The notes under the pieces are model-generated. The model was not told the DNA's origin. It was given only the letters and a program-made list of their open reading frames with translations, and ran no database searches. Below, one piece after another: positions 56,445-64,000 of a stretch of 64,000 bases of DNA (the first letter of the stretch is position 1; every line of letters begins with the position of its first letter). Position numbers and translations under genes: made by a program. The DNA is from Acinetobacter boissieri (GTDB lineage Bacteria > Pseudomonadota > Gammaproteobacteria > Pseudomonadales > Moraxellaceae): positions 227,453-291,452 of the forward strand of contig NZ_FMYL01000002.1 in assembly GCF_900096955.1 (NCBI RefSeq), read 5' to 3'.

Positions 56445-57389
56445 ATGAGCAATACCTTACCTGTCATTAATTTAATGGGACCAACTGCTAGTGGTAAAAC
56501 TGCACTGGCTTGTGAGCTATATGAACAAGGTGGCTTTGAGTTGATTTCAGTAGACTCAGCTTTAGTATATAAAGATATGAATATTGGAACAGCAAAACCA
56601 TCTGTAGAAGAGCAACAGCAGTATCCACATCACTTAATTGATTTAATTACGCCGTTAGAAGTCTATTCTGCGGCTGAGTTTGTTATAGATGCAAAACGTG
56701 TTATAGATCAAACGCACGCACAGGGTAAAGTACCTATTTTAGTGGGCGGTACAATGCTGTATTTTAAGGCATTGCTTGAGGGCTTATCTGACCATTTACC
56801 GAGTGCAGATCAGAGTGTACGTGATGAAATATTAAAGCAGGCAGAGCTGCATGGCTGGCAATCTGTACATGAAGAGTTGCAACGGGTTGATATTGATGCA
56901 GCTGAAAAGTTTTCTGTTTCAGATAAGCAAAGAATGATTCGTGCATTAGAGGTGTATCGTTTAACAGGGCGTTCAATTACACAAATACAAAGAGAACAAC
57001 CTAAATCACTACCATATCATTACAATTTTCATAATTATGCTTTAGTCCCAGATCGGCTAAAATTACATCAGTCAATTGAGCAAAGACTCAATAAAATGTG
57101 GGATATCGGTTTTTTAAGTGAAGTAAAATATTTAACAAGTAAATATGATCTTACAGCCGAAACACCCTCCATGCGGGCAGTGGGTTATCGCCAAGCACTT
57201 GAGTTCTTACTCAATGAAGAACAAAAAGATGCAAATACTAAAAATATGGAGGACAAAGCACTCTTTGCAACCAGACAACTTGCGAAAAGACAATTCACTT
57301 GGTTACGTTCTTTAGGTGAAAAACATCGAATTGTAACGTTTTTATCTATAAAACAAGCACAAGAACACTTGCGAAACTGTTACAGATAA
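56445..57389 (+). CDS. miaA: tRNA dimethylallyltransferase
   Basis: Adds the isopentenyl group to A37 of UNN-decoding tRNAs. The P-loop [11 protein letters not shown] is at residues 11-21; [41 protein letters not shown] and RAVGYRQ with the C-terminal KRQFTWLR are diagnostic. Length is 314 residues. It lies 6 bp after mutL and 93 bp before hfq. Confidence 0.96.
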   Translation: MSNTLPVINLMGPTASGKTALACELYEQGGFELISVDSALVYKDMNIGTAKPSVEEQQQYPHHLIDLITPLEVYSAAEFVIDAKRVIDQTHAQGKVPILVGGTMLYFKALLEGLSDHLPSADQSVRDEILKQAELHGWQSVHEELQRVDIDAAEKFSVSDKQRMIRALEVYRLTGRSITQIQREQPKSLPYHYNFHNYALVPDRLKLHQSIEQRLNKMWDIGFLSEVKYLTSKYDLTAETPSMRAVGYRQALEFLLNEEQKDANTKNMEDKALFATRQLAKRQFTWLRSLGEKHRIVTFLSIKQAQEHLRNCYR

Positions 57390-57482
57390 CGCAAAATCTG
57401 CAAACTGTCTTTTTTATAAATTTTTAAAAAACTAAAGCCAGTTTTGCGCTAGTTTCATTTTTATTTTTTTGGAGTAAATAAC

Positions 57483-58037
57483 ATGTCTAAAGGCCAGACC
57501 TTACAAGATCCTTTCTTAAACTCTTTGCGCAAAGAGCGTATTCCAGTATCTATTTTCTTGGTAAATGGCATCAAGCTACAAGGCCACATTGAGTCATTTG
57601 ACCAATACGTTGTACTTTTAAAGAATACTGTCAGCCAAATGGTTTATAAACACGCGATTTCTACAGTTGTACCAGCAAGAAACCCTCGTCCAGCAGGTGC
57701 TCCTGCAACTGGTACAACGCAAGGTGCAAACTTTAATCCGAACAGCCAAAGCAGTTTTGGTGGTGGTAGTAACCAAGGTGGTTTCGCTGGCGGTAACCAA
57801 GGTGGCTTCGGTGGTGGACATCAAGGCGGTTTTGGTGGTGGGCACCAAGGTGGCTTCGGTGGCGGTAACCAAGGTGGCTTCGGTGGCGGTAACCAAGGTG
57901 GCTTCGGTGGTGGTAACCAAGGTGGCTTCGGTGGTGGTTTTAACCAAGGCAACTTCAGCGCAGCACCTCAAAGCAATAACTTTGAAGCTGAGCAAAAATT
58001 TGAAGATAATCAAGACGAAGATAAAAACAACCGTTAA
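57483..58037 (+). CDS. hfq: RNA chaperone Hfq with long Gly-rich tail
   Basis: Hexameric Sm-like RNA chaperone for small RNA regulation. The Sm1 and Sm2 motifs are complete in residues 1-65 ([20 protein letters not shown], and [12 protein letters not shown]). The tail of ~120 residues is very long compared with E. coli (102 residues in all) and holds seven octapeptide units [16 protein letters not shown], then an acidic end ([11 protein letters not shown]). This tail type is characteristic of Acinetobacter and relatives. It follows miaA with its own spacer. Confidence 0.97.
   Translation: MSKGQTLQDPFLNSLRKERIPVSIFLVNGIKLQGHIESFDQYVVLLKNTVSQMVYKHAISTVVPARNPRPAGAPATGTTQGANFNPNSQSSFGGGSNQGGFAGGNQGGFGGGHQGGFGGGHQGGFGGGNQGGFGGGNQGGFGGGNQGGFGGGFNQGNFSAAPQSNNFEAEQKFEDNQDEDKNNR
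57771..57938 (+). repeat. Seven 24-bp tandem repeats in hfq
   Basis: In-frame copies encoding [24 protein letters not shown] twice, and NQGGFGGG three times. Neighbouring copies are nearly identical at DNA level, so the number may vary between strains by slippage without breaking the frame. Confidence 0.9.
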
Positions 58038-58071
58038 TCGTTCTTGTGTAGGATTATTTTATAATCTGAAA

Positions 58072-58105
58072 ACCCTAGTGTTTTAGAATGCTAGGGTATT
58101 TTTTT
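58072..58105 (+). terminator. Terminator after hfq
   Basis: ACCCTAG (58072-58078) pairs with CTAGGGT (58091-58097), followed by ATTTTTTTA. It overlaps the end of the convergent deoR-type gene. Confidence 0.8.
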
Positions 58106-58862
58106 ATGCCACAATGAGCTTAACTCGATTTGCCTTAAGCATTTGTGTGTATGCCGGTTCGGGTTGTTGGTCTGTAATCAAATAGTCGAAGTCTGTAATA
58201 GATGCAACAATTTTTACGCCTGTTTTTCTAAATTTATCAGAACTTAAAAGTAAAATTCGCGTGGTTGATGCCCGCATCATTGATTTTTTTACTTCTACTT
58301 TTTCTAAATCAAAATCGAGTACGTTGCCAGTAAGATCTAAACCCGATGCAGATACAATACTCATATCTGCGATGTAAGTTTTAATTTGACGGTAAGTTTC
58401 ATCTCCTGTTACAGCACCATCACTACCACGAATAATGCCTCCCAAAACAATTACTGTGTGTTTATCTTGTTTTGCTAAAATAAGTGCAGCTGATAAATTG
58501 TGGGTAATGACTTGTTTGTTGCTGAGCTTATTCATTTCATAAGCAACTTGGTCACAGGTTGTGCCTGTATCTAAAAAAACACTTTCTATTGATTTTATTT
58601 TTTCTAGTAAATATTGAGCAATTTGGCTTTTTTCTTTCACCATATAAGATGATTTGAAGGTATGCCCTAAGCGTACATCATTGCTATGAATCAGACTCAC
58701 ACCACCATGAAAACGTTGTAGTAGGTTGTCATTGCATAGTTTTGTAATATCTCTACGAATGGTGGGTTGTGAGCATTCCAACTGTACTGCTAATTGCTCA
58801 ATAGAGGTATAGCCATTTTTTTTAACAATTTCGAGTAGTTGGTGTTGTCTAATTTTAGACAT
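58104..58862 (-). CDS. DeoR-family transcriptional regulator
   Basis: A 252-residue repressor. The N-terminal winged helix reads SKIRQHQLLEIVKKNGYTSIEQLA with LECSQPTIRRDITKL as recognition helix. The C-terminal sugar-phosphate-isomerase-like domain has VFLDTGTTCDQVA and VLGGIIRGSDGAVTG, and ends YLITDQQPEP. ATG 58862 has AAGGA upstream. It is divergent from the LOG-like gene and the ABC importer. The DeoR effector is usually a phosphorylated metabolite, so the imported substrate may be phosphorylated or become so; that is inference. Confidence 0.9.
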   Translation of the reverse strand: MSKIRQHQLLEIVKKNGYTSIEQLAVQLECSQPTIRRDITKLCNDNLLQRFHGGVSLIHSNDVRLGHTFKSSYMVKEKSQIAQYLLEKIKSIESVFLDTGTTCDQVAYEMNKLSNKQVITHNLSAALILAKQDKHTVIVLGGIIRGSDGAVTGDETYRQIKTYIADMSIVSASGLDLTGNVLDFDLEKVEVKKSMMRASTTRILLLSSDKFRKTGVKIVASITDFDYLITDQQPEPAYTQMLKANRVKLIVA

Positions 58863-58883
58863 AGTTTTCCTTAAAATGTCATA

Positions 58884-58933
58884 ATGATCTTTTATGATCA
58901 AATTTAATCATACTTTATGAATTATATATGATC
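58884..58933. promoter_or_regulatory. ATGATC repeat cluster in the DeoR/LOG divergent region
   Basis: TATGATC-type hexamers ATGATC occur at 58884, 58894 and 58928, with an inverted AATCAT at 58906. The first two are exactly 10 bp apart, one helical turn. The same motif recurs before the permease gene at 59619-59636. They are candidate operators for the DeoR protein. Confidence 0.55.
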
Positions 58934-58935
58934 TT

Positions 58936-59586
58936 ATGCATAAAATAATCTCAAATTTAAAATTTACAGTATGTACAGATAGCCATATCTTGTACTGTAA
59001 TCAACGTTCTACACAGATTAGACTCATTTCATTACACAATCATTTAATAGATGCTTTAACACAATGCCATGATACAAAACAGTGTCTGATTTTATTAAAA
59101 CAATATGCGCAATACTTACAGATTGCACCTGTTGGGGTGATTGGTCCTAAAGAGGCGTCTGAGCAAGAGTATATTTTTGCTGAAAAACTAGGTGAGTGTT
59201 TGGCTGATATTGGTTTGCCCGTGATTTGTGGTGGCCGTAATGGCGTGATGGAAGCCGTATGTAAAGGAGTATATCAAAAGGGGGGTACAAGTATTGGTTT
59301 AATTCCAACAGACCATATTTTTGATGCAAATAAGTATGTAAAACAAATTGTTACTACAAATATGGGGCCAACAAGAAACTCTTTGATCGCATTGTCTGCT
59401 TTTAGTTTAATTGCTGTTGGTGGTGGTATGGGCACATTAAGTGAAATAGCTTATGGCCTACATTACGGTAAGCCTGTGTTTGCAACATCGACTGCACCTG
59501 TTGTTCAAGGTGTGGTGGTGAGTGATAAGATTGATGAGATTTTGTCGGCAGTAGTTGCAGTATTATTAAATTTTTATGACCAATAA
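58936..59586 (+). CDS. SLOG/LOG-fold protein with N-terminal extension
   Basis: A 216-residue protein. From residue 65 it follows the SLOG (TIGR00725/LOG-like) Rossmann pattern: VGVIGPKEAS, GGRNGVMEAV (99-108), and GGGMGTLSE (162-170, the PGGxGTxxE nucleotide/phosphoribohydrolase motif). The first ~64 residues are an extra segment with a beta hairpin and a helix that I do not recognise. LOG enzymes cleave nucleoside 5'-monophosphates; family 1 members have no proven role. It starts the importer operon facing DeoR. Confidence 0.7.
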   Translation: MHKIISNLKFTVCTDSHILYCNQRSTQIRLISLHNHLIDALTQCHDTKQCLILLKQYAQYLQIAPVGVIGPKEASEQEYIFAEKLGECLADIGLPVICGGRNGVMEAVCKGVYQKGGTSIGLIPTDHIFDANKYVKQIVTTNMGPTRNSLIALSAFSLIAVGGGMGTLSEIAYGLHYGKPVFATSTAPVVQGVVVSDKIDEILSAVVAVLLNFYDQ

Positions 59587-59618
59587 TATATTTCATTGTT
59601 TTGTCATGTTTTAAAAAT

Positions 59619-59653
59619 ATGATCATAAACAATCATTTTAAATCTTTGTGATC
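59619..59653 (+). promoter_or_regulatory. Second ATGATC-type control region, upstream of the permease
   Basis: ATGATCATAAACAATCAT is a gapped palindrome (59619-59636), and GTGATCATG overlaps the permease start. It shares the motif with the DeoR/LOG gap. The internal 67-bp gap may carry a second promoter or operator. Confidence 0.5.
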
Positions 59654-60427
59654 ATGAAAAAAGTCACCTATTTGTATTTAATCTATTTGTTATTGCCAAT
59701 TATTTTATTAATAGTTGGCTCTTTTGGGCAAGGTTGGACAAATAGCTTACTCCCAACAGGTTTTACTACGCAGTGGTATCTCGAAATTTGGGAATCTACA
59801 TCCTATAAACGTGCGCTAATCACCAGTTTAATTGTCTGTATCTGTGTATGTTTACTCAACTTTATCATGATTACACCGTTGGTTTATCAGCTACACATGA
59901 GTGAAAATAAGCGAATACAGCGTATTACACGTACTTTAGCTTTATTGCCAATTGCTGTACCTGAATTGATTTTAGCTTTTGGATTTATTTTAGTTTTTAG
60001 TCAAGAAGTAACGCCTTGGTTAGGTACAACGTGGTTACTTATACTTGGGCACTGGGCGATTACATTTCCATATTTTTATTTTACTGTGACTGCTGAAATT
60101 TCTCGTTCACCTTTGGTGTCTTTAGATCAGGTTGCGCAGTCATTTGGTGCAAATGGATTAACACGGTTCAGAACAATATTCCTACCGTTGGCATCAAAGT
60201 CAATTTTTTCAGGTTTAGTGACAGTTGCTGCAATTTCATTGGGTGAGTTCCAACTCAGCAACTTTATTGCAGGCTTTATGAACCGAACGTATCCAACTTT
60301 ATTGCTACAAGCATTTTATGGTGCAACAGGTTTGGCCTGTGCGGCAACAGTCATTTTACTGTGTATGGCGACCAGTATGTCGTTATTGTCAAGTTGGCAG
60401 CCTTGGACTAAAAGAAAGGGTTTTTAA
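59654..60427 (+). CDS. ABC importer permease (PotC/PhnV-like), subunit 1
   Basis: A ~257-residue permease with six hydrophobic segments; the first lies at residues 7-25. The EAA loop is DQVAQSFGANGLTRFRTIFLPL. It belongs to the family that includes PotC, FbpB and PhnV permeases. An in-frame GTG at 59648 is an alternative to ATG 59654. It is followed after 4 bp by the ATPase gene, in one operon with the LOG-like gene. Confidence 0.88.
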   Translation: MKKVTYLYLIYLLLPIILLIVGSFGQGWTNSLLPTGFTTQWYLEIWESTSYKRALITSLIVCICVCLLNFIMITPLVYQLHMSENKRIQRITRTLALLPIAVPELILAFGFILVFSQEVTPWLGTTWLLILGHWAITFPYFYFTVTAEISRSPLVSLDQVAQSFGANGLTRFRTIFLPLASKSIFSGLVTVAAISLGEFQLSNFIAGFMNRTYPTLLLQAFYGATGLACAATVILLCMATSMSLLSSWQPWTKRKGF

Positions 60428-60431
60428 TCTC

Positions 60432-61463
60432 ATGATAGAGTTTCGTTCAGTATCTTTTACTTATCCGAACAGTGGCGCTGGTGTTGATAATATTTCTTTA
60501 TCGGTTGCAACAGGCGAAATTGTTGCGGTATTGGGGCAAAGTGGTTGTGGTAAAACGACTTTACTTAAATTATTAGCGGGTTTTGAGCAGCCTAATACCG
60601 GTGAAATTTGGATTAACCATAAGAATCAGCATCATCTTTCATGTGCTGAGCGTAAATTGGGCATTGTTTTTCAAGATTATGCATTATTTCCACATTATAC
60701 CGTGGCACAAAACATTGCCTACCCTTTAAAAATTAATCGTATAAAAGACATTCAAACCAAAGTTCAAGACATGATTGATTTGGTTGGCTTGGCGGGTATG
60801 GAAGAGAAGTATCCAAGTCAGTTGTCGGGTGGTCAAAAACAACGTGTTGCATTGGCACGGGCTTTAATTTTTGAACCACAAGCTTTGTTACTTGATGAGC
60901 CTTTATCTGCTTTAGATGCATCACTTAGAGAAGAGATGCGAACAGAGATTAAACGTATTCAAAAAGCACTTAATATTACGACATTTTTAATTACACATGA
61001 TCAAGAAGAAGCCATGACTATGGCCGATCAAGTTGCTGTCATGGGTAAAGGGAAAATTCAACAGTCTGCATCACCGCAAGATATTTATCATCGACCAAAC
61101 TCGTTAGCAGTTGCTCAGTTTGTGGGTAAAGCAAATGTATGGATTGGTACGGTACTTACGCAAGACACTGTGAAAACTGCGTTAGGAGTTTTAAGCATTA
61201 CAGCAACATCTTTGGCAGTGGGCTCAAAAGTCAATGTGATGGTTAGACCTGAAAAAATTATTATTAATCCATCTGTCAGTGAAGTAAATGTGATTGATAT
61301 AAATAAAGTGGTCAGTTCTCAATTTTTAGGTGGTTTTAATGAGTATGTCGTTGAAAGTCAAGGTGAAGTAGTCAAAGTACATACGGCTTTTCCTTGTGAT
61401 CAATTACAGCGTATTTCAATCCCTGCATATGCAATACATCTTATTATGGAAAATTCATTATGA
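60432..61463 (+). CDS. ABC importer ATP-binding protein (PotA/FbpC-like)
   Basis: A 343-residue ATPase. Walker A is GQSGCGKTT (about 35-43), the Q-loop is IVFQDYALFPHYTV, the signature LSGGQKQR, Walker B LLLDEPLSALD, the H-loop LITHDQEEAM, and a C-terminal TOBE domain with VNVMVRPEKI. It is the standard importer type for spermidine, iron or phosphonates. ATG 60432 is chosen because the preceding frame overlaps the permease gene. Its stop overlaps the binding-protein start. Confidence 0.92.
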   Translation: MIEFRSVSFTYPNSGAGVDNISLSVATGEIVAVLGQSGCGKTTLLKLLAGFEQPNTGEIWINHKNQHHLSCAERKLGIVFQDYALFPHYTVAQNIAYPLKINRIKDIQTKVQDMIDLVGLAGMEEKYPSQLSGGQKQRVALARALIFEPQALLLDEPLSALDASLREEMRTEIKRIQKALNITTFLITHDQEEAMTMADQVAVMGKGKIQQSASPQDIYHRPNSLAVAQFVGKANVWIGTVLTQDTVKTALGVLSITATSLAVGSKVNVMVRPEKIIINPSVSEVNVIDINKVVSSQFLGGFNEYVVESQGEVVKVHTAFPCDQLQRISIPAYAIHLIMENSL

Positions 61464-62539
61464 AATCAACACTGTTAAATACAATGCTTGGTGCTGTACT
61501 GTTTATGTCAGCAGCATCTACTTTTGCAAATCCTTTGGAAGGGGGAGAGTTATACCCAAACGAACAGCAACAGTATGAGAAAGCCAAAAAAGAAGGCATG
61601 GTGGTGTCTTTTGATACTGGGCCAACTTGGGCAAATTGGAGTAGTTTATTTACTGATTTCAAAAAGCGCTATCCTGGCGTTGAAATTGTTTATAATGACT
61701 TAGGCTCAGCTGCAACTGTCGTGGCTTTGGAAAAATCAAAGCATCGCCCGCAGGCAGATACAGCATATTATTTTGGTGCATCTGCAATTGATGCAGCTAA
61801 GAAAAATTTAGTGGCCTCTTATAAACCTGTAAATTTTGATAAAGTTCCGCAAGTATTTAAAGAGGGCAATGGCCAATGGTTTACTGTTCATTCGCTAACG
61901 GTTGCAATTTTAGTCAACAAAAAACTCGTTAAAAATGTACCTGAGTCATGGGCCGATTTACAAAAACCTGAATATAAAAATAGTATTGTGTATCAAGACC
62001 CTCGTACGACAGGCCAAGGTCAAGTGGTCGTGCTGACTGCCAACTTGAGTCAGGGCGGTACAATGAAAAATATTAACCCAGGCGTTGAGTATTTTGGTAA
62101 ATTGCAAAAATCGGGCAATATTTTACGTGTTGTAGGTACAACGCCATATGCACAGTTTTTAAAGGGCGAGATTCCAATTTGGATTGGTTATGAAAATGAC
62201 GGTCTAAAAGCCATGAATAAAGATGGTATGGGTGATCACGTGGCTGTTGTGATTCCAAAAGAAGTATCTTTGGCCGCACCTTATGCGATGTCTTTAGTTA
62301 AAAATGCCCCGAACCCTGAGGCGGCAAAACTATGGGCCAACTACGTAATGTCATCAAAAGGGCAAGCGTTATTTGCTGAAGGTTTTGTTCGTCCTGTGGT
62401 TACAAGTACGCCATTACCTGAGAGTGTGAAAGATAAGCTTAAACCAGCTTCTCAAATTAAACCACTCGATTTAAATGCAGCGGCAGAGATTAAACCTGAG
62501 TTAGATAAGCGTTGGGCTTCTGCAGTCCTTTCACAATAA
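61460..62539 (+). CDS. ABC importer periplasmic binding protein (family 1)
   Basis: A 359-residue solute-binding protein with a signal peptide (cleavage likely after TFA, residue 23). Motifs include KRYPGVEIVYNDLGSAATVVALE, DTAYYFGASAIDAAKK, LTVAILVNKKLV and QDPRTTGQGQVVV, of the AfuA/ThiB/PhnS-like group. It lacks the tyrosine pair of the ferric-binding subtype as far as can be seen. The ligand is unknown. The ATG overlaps the ATPase stop by four bases. Confidence 0.88.
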   Translation: MKSTLLNTMLGAVLFMSAASTFANPLEGGELYPNEQQQYEKAKKEGMVVSFDTGPTWANWSSLFTDFKKRYPGVEIVYNDLGSAATVVALEKSKHRPQADTAYYFGASAIDAAKKNLVASYKPVNFDKVPQVFKEGNGQWFTVHSLTVAILVNKKLVKNVPESWADLQKPEYKNSIVYQDPRTTGQGQVVVLTANLSQGGTMKNINPGVEYFGKLQKSGNILRVVGTTPYAQFLKGEIPIWIGYENDGLKAMNKDGMGDHVAVVIPKEVSLAAPYAMSLVKNAPNPEAAKLWANYVMSSKGQALFAEGFVRPVVTSTPLPESVKDKLKPASQIKPLDLNAAAEIKPELDKRWASAVLSQ

Positions 62540-62555
62540 ATTTAAGGAGACCATT

Positions 62556-63380
62556 GTGAGTTTTAAAAAAATATTTAATGGTTGGTTGGCAATTGTGCCT
62601 GTACTGGTGTGTTATTTGTTTTTTTTCATTGCTCCAGTGGTCTTTGTTTTTTATGAACCGTTGCAAGCACCTGTTGCAACGTTTAACCGAATGTTATCAG
62701 ACAGCTATTTATTAAGTAGTATTACGGGCAGTATTGTGCTCTCAGTGATGGCTTCTTTTGCATCGCTTGTAGTTGCTTTGTTTATTTCATTTCATTTAAG
62801 CCGTTGTTCTGATACTACGAGACAGTTTTTTAGCATACTGATTTCTTTACCATTGGTCTTTAGTGGATTAATTGTGGCTTATGGCTTTATATTGGTCTTT
62901 GGTCGTGCAGGTTTTGTTACGCAGTTACTAGGCCAAGTGGGTTTTTCAGATCAGTATATTGGTAATATTATTTTTACCCCAATCGGTTTGGGCATGGCGT
63001 ATTGTTATTACCTGATTCCAAGAGCAGTATTTATTTTATTGCCTGTATTTCAAAGCTTTGACTGGCGTCAGATTGATGTATCTAAAAGCTTTGGTGCAAC
63101 GACATTACAAAGTTATCGTTTTATTTTGTTTCCTCAAGTATTACCTGCAATGATTACCTCTTTATGTGTGATGTGTTCTGTGGCTCTAGGGGCGTATGGC
63201 ACAGCTTTAGCACTGTCAGGGACCCAACTGAATATTTTACCTTTAGTACTGTATAGTAAAATTTCAGATGGTGGCACGGACTTTCCGGTGGTGGGTATGT
63301 TGTCTATCGTTTTAATTGCGTTATGCTTAACATTTACATTTATTTCAGATTATTTAACACGTAAGTATGATTATAAATAA
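62556..63380 (+). CDS. ABC importer permease, subunit 2
   Basis: A 274-residue permease with about six helices and the EAA loop DVSKSFGATTLQSYRFILFPQ. It begins with GTG behind a perfect AAGGAG. It completes the importer as permease-ATPase-binding protein-permease. The last gene of the operon; no catabolic enzyme follows within the window. Confidence 0.88.
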   Translation: MSFKKIFNGWLAIVPVLVCYLFFFIAPVVFVFYEPLQAPVATFNRMLSDSYLLSSITGSIVLSVMASFASLVVALFISFHLSRCSDTTRQFFSILISLPLVFSGLIVAYGFILVFGRAGFVTQLLGQVGFSDQYIGNIIFTPIGLGMAYCYYLIPRAVFILLPVFQSFDWRQIDVSKSFGATTLQSYRFILFPQVLPAMITSLCVMCSVALGAYGTALALSGTQLNILPLVLYSKISDGGTDFPVVGMLSIVLIALCLTFTFISDYLTRKYDYK

Positions 63381-63482
63381 TTCTTTGAATTGCAAAATTT
63401 AACTAACCTATTACTCCTAATATGATTTACATAATAATGTCGTTTTTCACCCCATATTTAAATATGAGGTGATTCAAGTTTT

Positions 63483-63954
63483 TTAATAAGGAAATTCAAA
63501 GAACATAGTCTGGTTTTGTTCAATGAAACCCATACGTTTATACAGTGTTTGGGCTGCTAGGTTGTCTAAGCCAGTTTCTAGTGCTAAATATTTAGCTTGG
63601 GTTATTTGGCCCCATTCAATGGCTTTTGTCATGAGATGTTCAGCAATACCTTGTCTACGGTGATCTTTATCTACATATAAGTCATTTAAAATCCAAGCTT
63701 TACTGATAGATACAGATGAAAATGTTGGATAAAGCTGAATAAAGCTGAATAAAGCCAACGACACAGTTTTCTTGGTTTTTTACAATAAAGATTTTTGAAT
63801 CTTTTAAGCTAATTCTATCTTGTATAAATTGACGAGCTAAAGAGATATTAGAATCTTGATGATAAAATATTCTATAGGCATTAAAAGTTTCGGCCAATGA
63901 GTTAATATAGCTAAATATGAAAGCAATCATTACAGTAGATTTTAAATAAATCAT
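63483..63954 (-). pseudogene. GNAT acetyltransferase broken by a 10-bp tandem duplication
   Basis: Two adjacent minus-strand frames are halves of one GNAT protein. The 5' part (63954 down to ~63745) holds LAETFNAYRIFY and NQENCVVGF; the 3' part (to 63483) holds AWILNDLYVDKDHRRQGIAEHLM and TLYKRMGFIEQN. They are in different frames at the tract of two AAAGCTGAAT copies plus AAAGC. Removing one 10-bp copy would restore VGFIQLYPTF and one frame of about 150 residues. The N-terminal start region (MIYLKS or MIAFIF) is uncertain. Confidence 0.8.
63731..63755. repeat. 10-bp tandem duplication in the GNAT gene
   Basis: AAAGCTGAAT occurs twice in tandem, followed by AAAGC. Its 10-bp length (not a multiple of three) shifts the frame. 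Such a tract can expand or contract by slippage, so the gene may switch on and off or be newly inactivated. Confidence 0.85.
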
Positions 63955-64000
63955 GTGTGTCTAGCACTCTAAAATTATTACGAATCGCTTTAACTCGTGA

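Noticed and set aside
57618..58086. Long frames overlapping hfq in other registers (Thr/Ala- and Val-rich)
   Set aside because: They are shadows of the Gly-rich tandem repeats; low-complexity translation and no start signals.

Overview
The window is a low-GC gammaproteobacterial chromosome segment, most probably from Acinetobacter or a close relative in the Moraxellaceae. The main pointers are an Hfq with a long Gly-rich repeat tail, a MutL carrying the endonuclease motif (usual where MutH/Dam repair is absent), the gpsA-sixA pair, the metK/tkt arrangement and many products of Acinetobacter type. No phage, integrase, insertion sequence or CRISPR array is visible. This assignment is inference from protein recognition, not from a search.

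Layout. 0-5 kb: end of a nitroreductase gene, then gpsA, sixA, pyrD, cvpA and purF, closed by a clear terminator. 5-12.4 kb: a membrane protein that looks like an M48 peptidase without its metal ligands, a probable DNA polymerase III psi subunit, yqeY-rpsU facing away from tsaD, DUF1653, yigZ, a hexapeptide acyltransferase and a tandem Usp protein. 12.4-25 kb: O-methyltransferase, periplasmic histidine acid phosphatase, bioB, ruvC, fxsA, metK, an exported LEA-like repeat protein, tkt, a DUF815 ATPase, and a patatin phospholipase followed directly by a degenerate protein kinase. 25.2-25.5 kb: tRNA-Leu(TAG), an unusual tRNA-Trp(CCA) and a second tRNA-Leu(TAG).

25.6-32.2 kb is a conspicuously AT-rich accessory block next to the tRNAs: an MFS exporter, a HAD phosphatase, an orphan ABC exporter (ATPase plus a very AT-rich permease), and a LysR regulator opposite a DUF1330 protein. 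32-43.5 kb returns to housekeeping: gloB, pabC-mltG-tmk, the gltIJKL acidic amino acid importer with an intercistronic hairpin, a UDG-like protein, a GNAT, queC. 42.4-45.4 kb is a D-alanine catabolic locus (racemase, dadA, divergent Lrp-type regulator) with a long inverted repeat spanning the control region.

45.8-58 kb: proC, a ClC protein of the fluoride-antiporter type, an MFS exporter, metR, a glycosyltransferase, a DUF441 membrane protein, rsuA, an orphan RelB/DinJ-like antitoxin, an RluA-type synthase, then tsaE-mutL-miaA-hfq. 58-63.4 kb is the most system-like accessory locus: a DeoR regulator divergent from a LOG/SLOG-fold protein followed by a complete ABC importer (permease, ATPase, binding protein, permease), with ATGATC motifs in both control regions. 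The window ends in a GNAT gene broken by a tandem 10-bp duplication.
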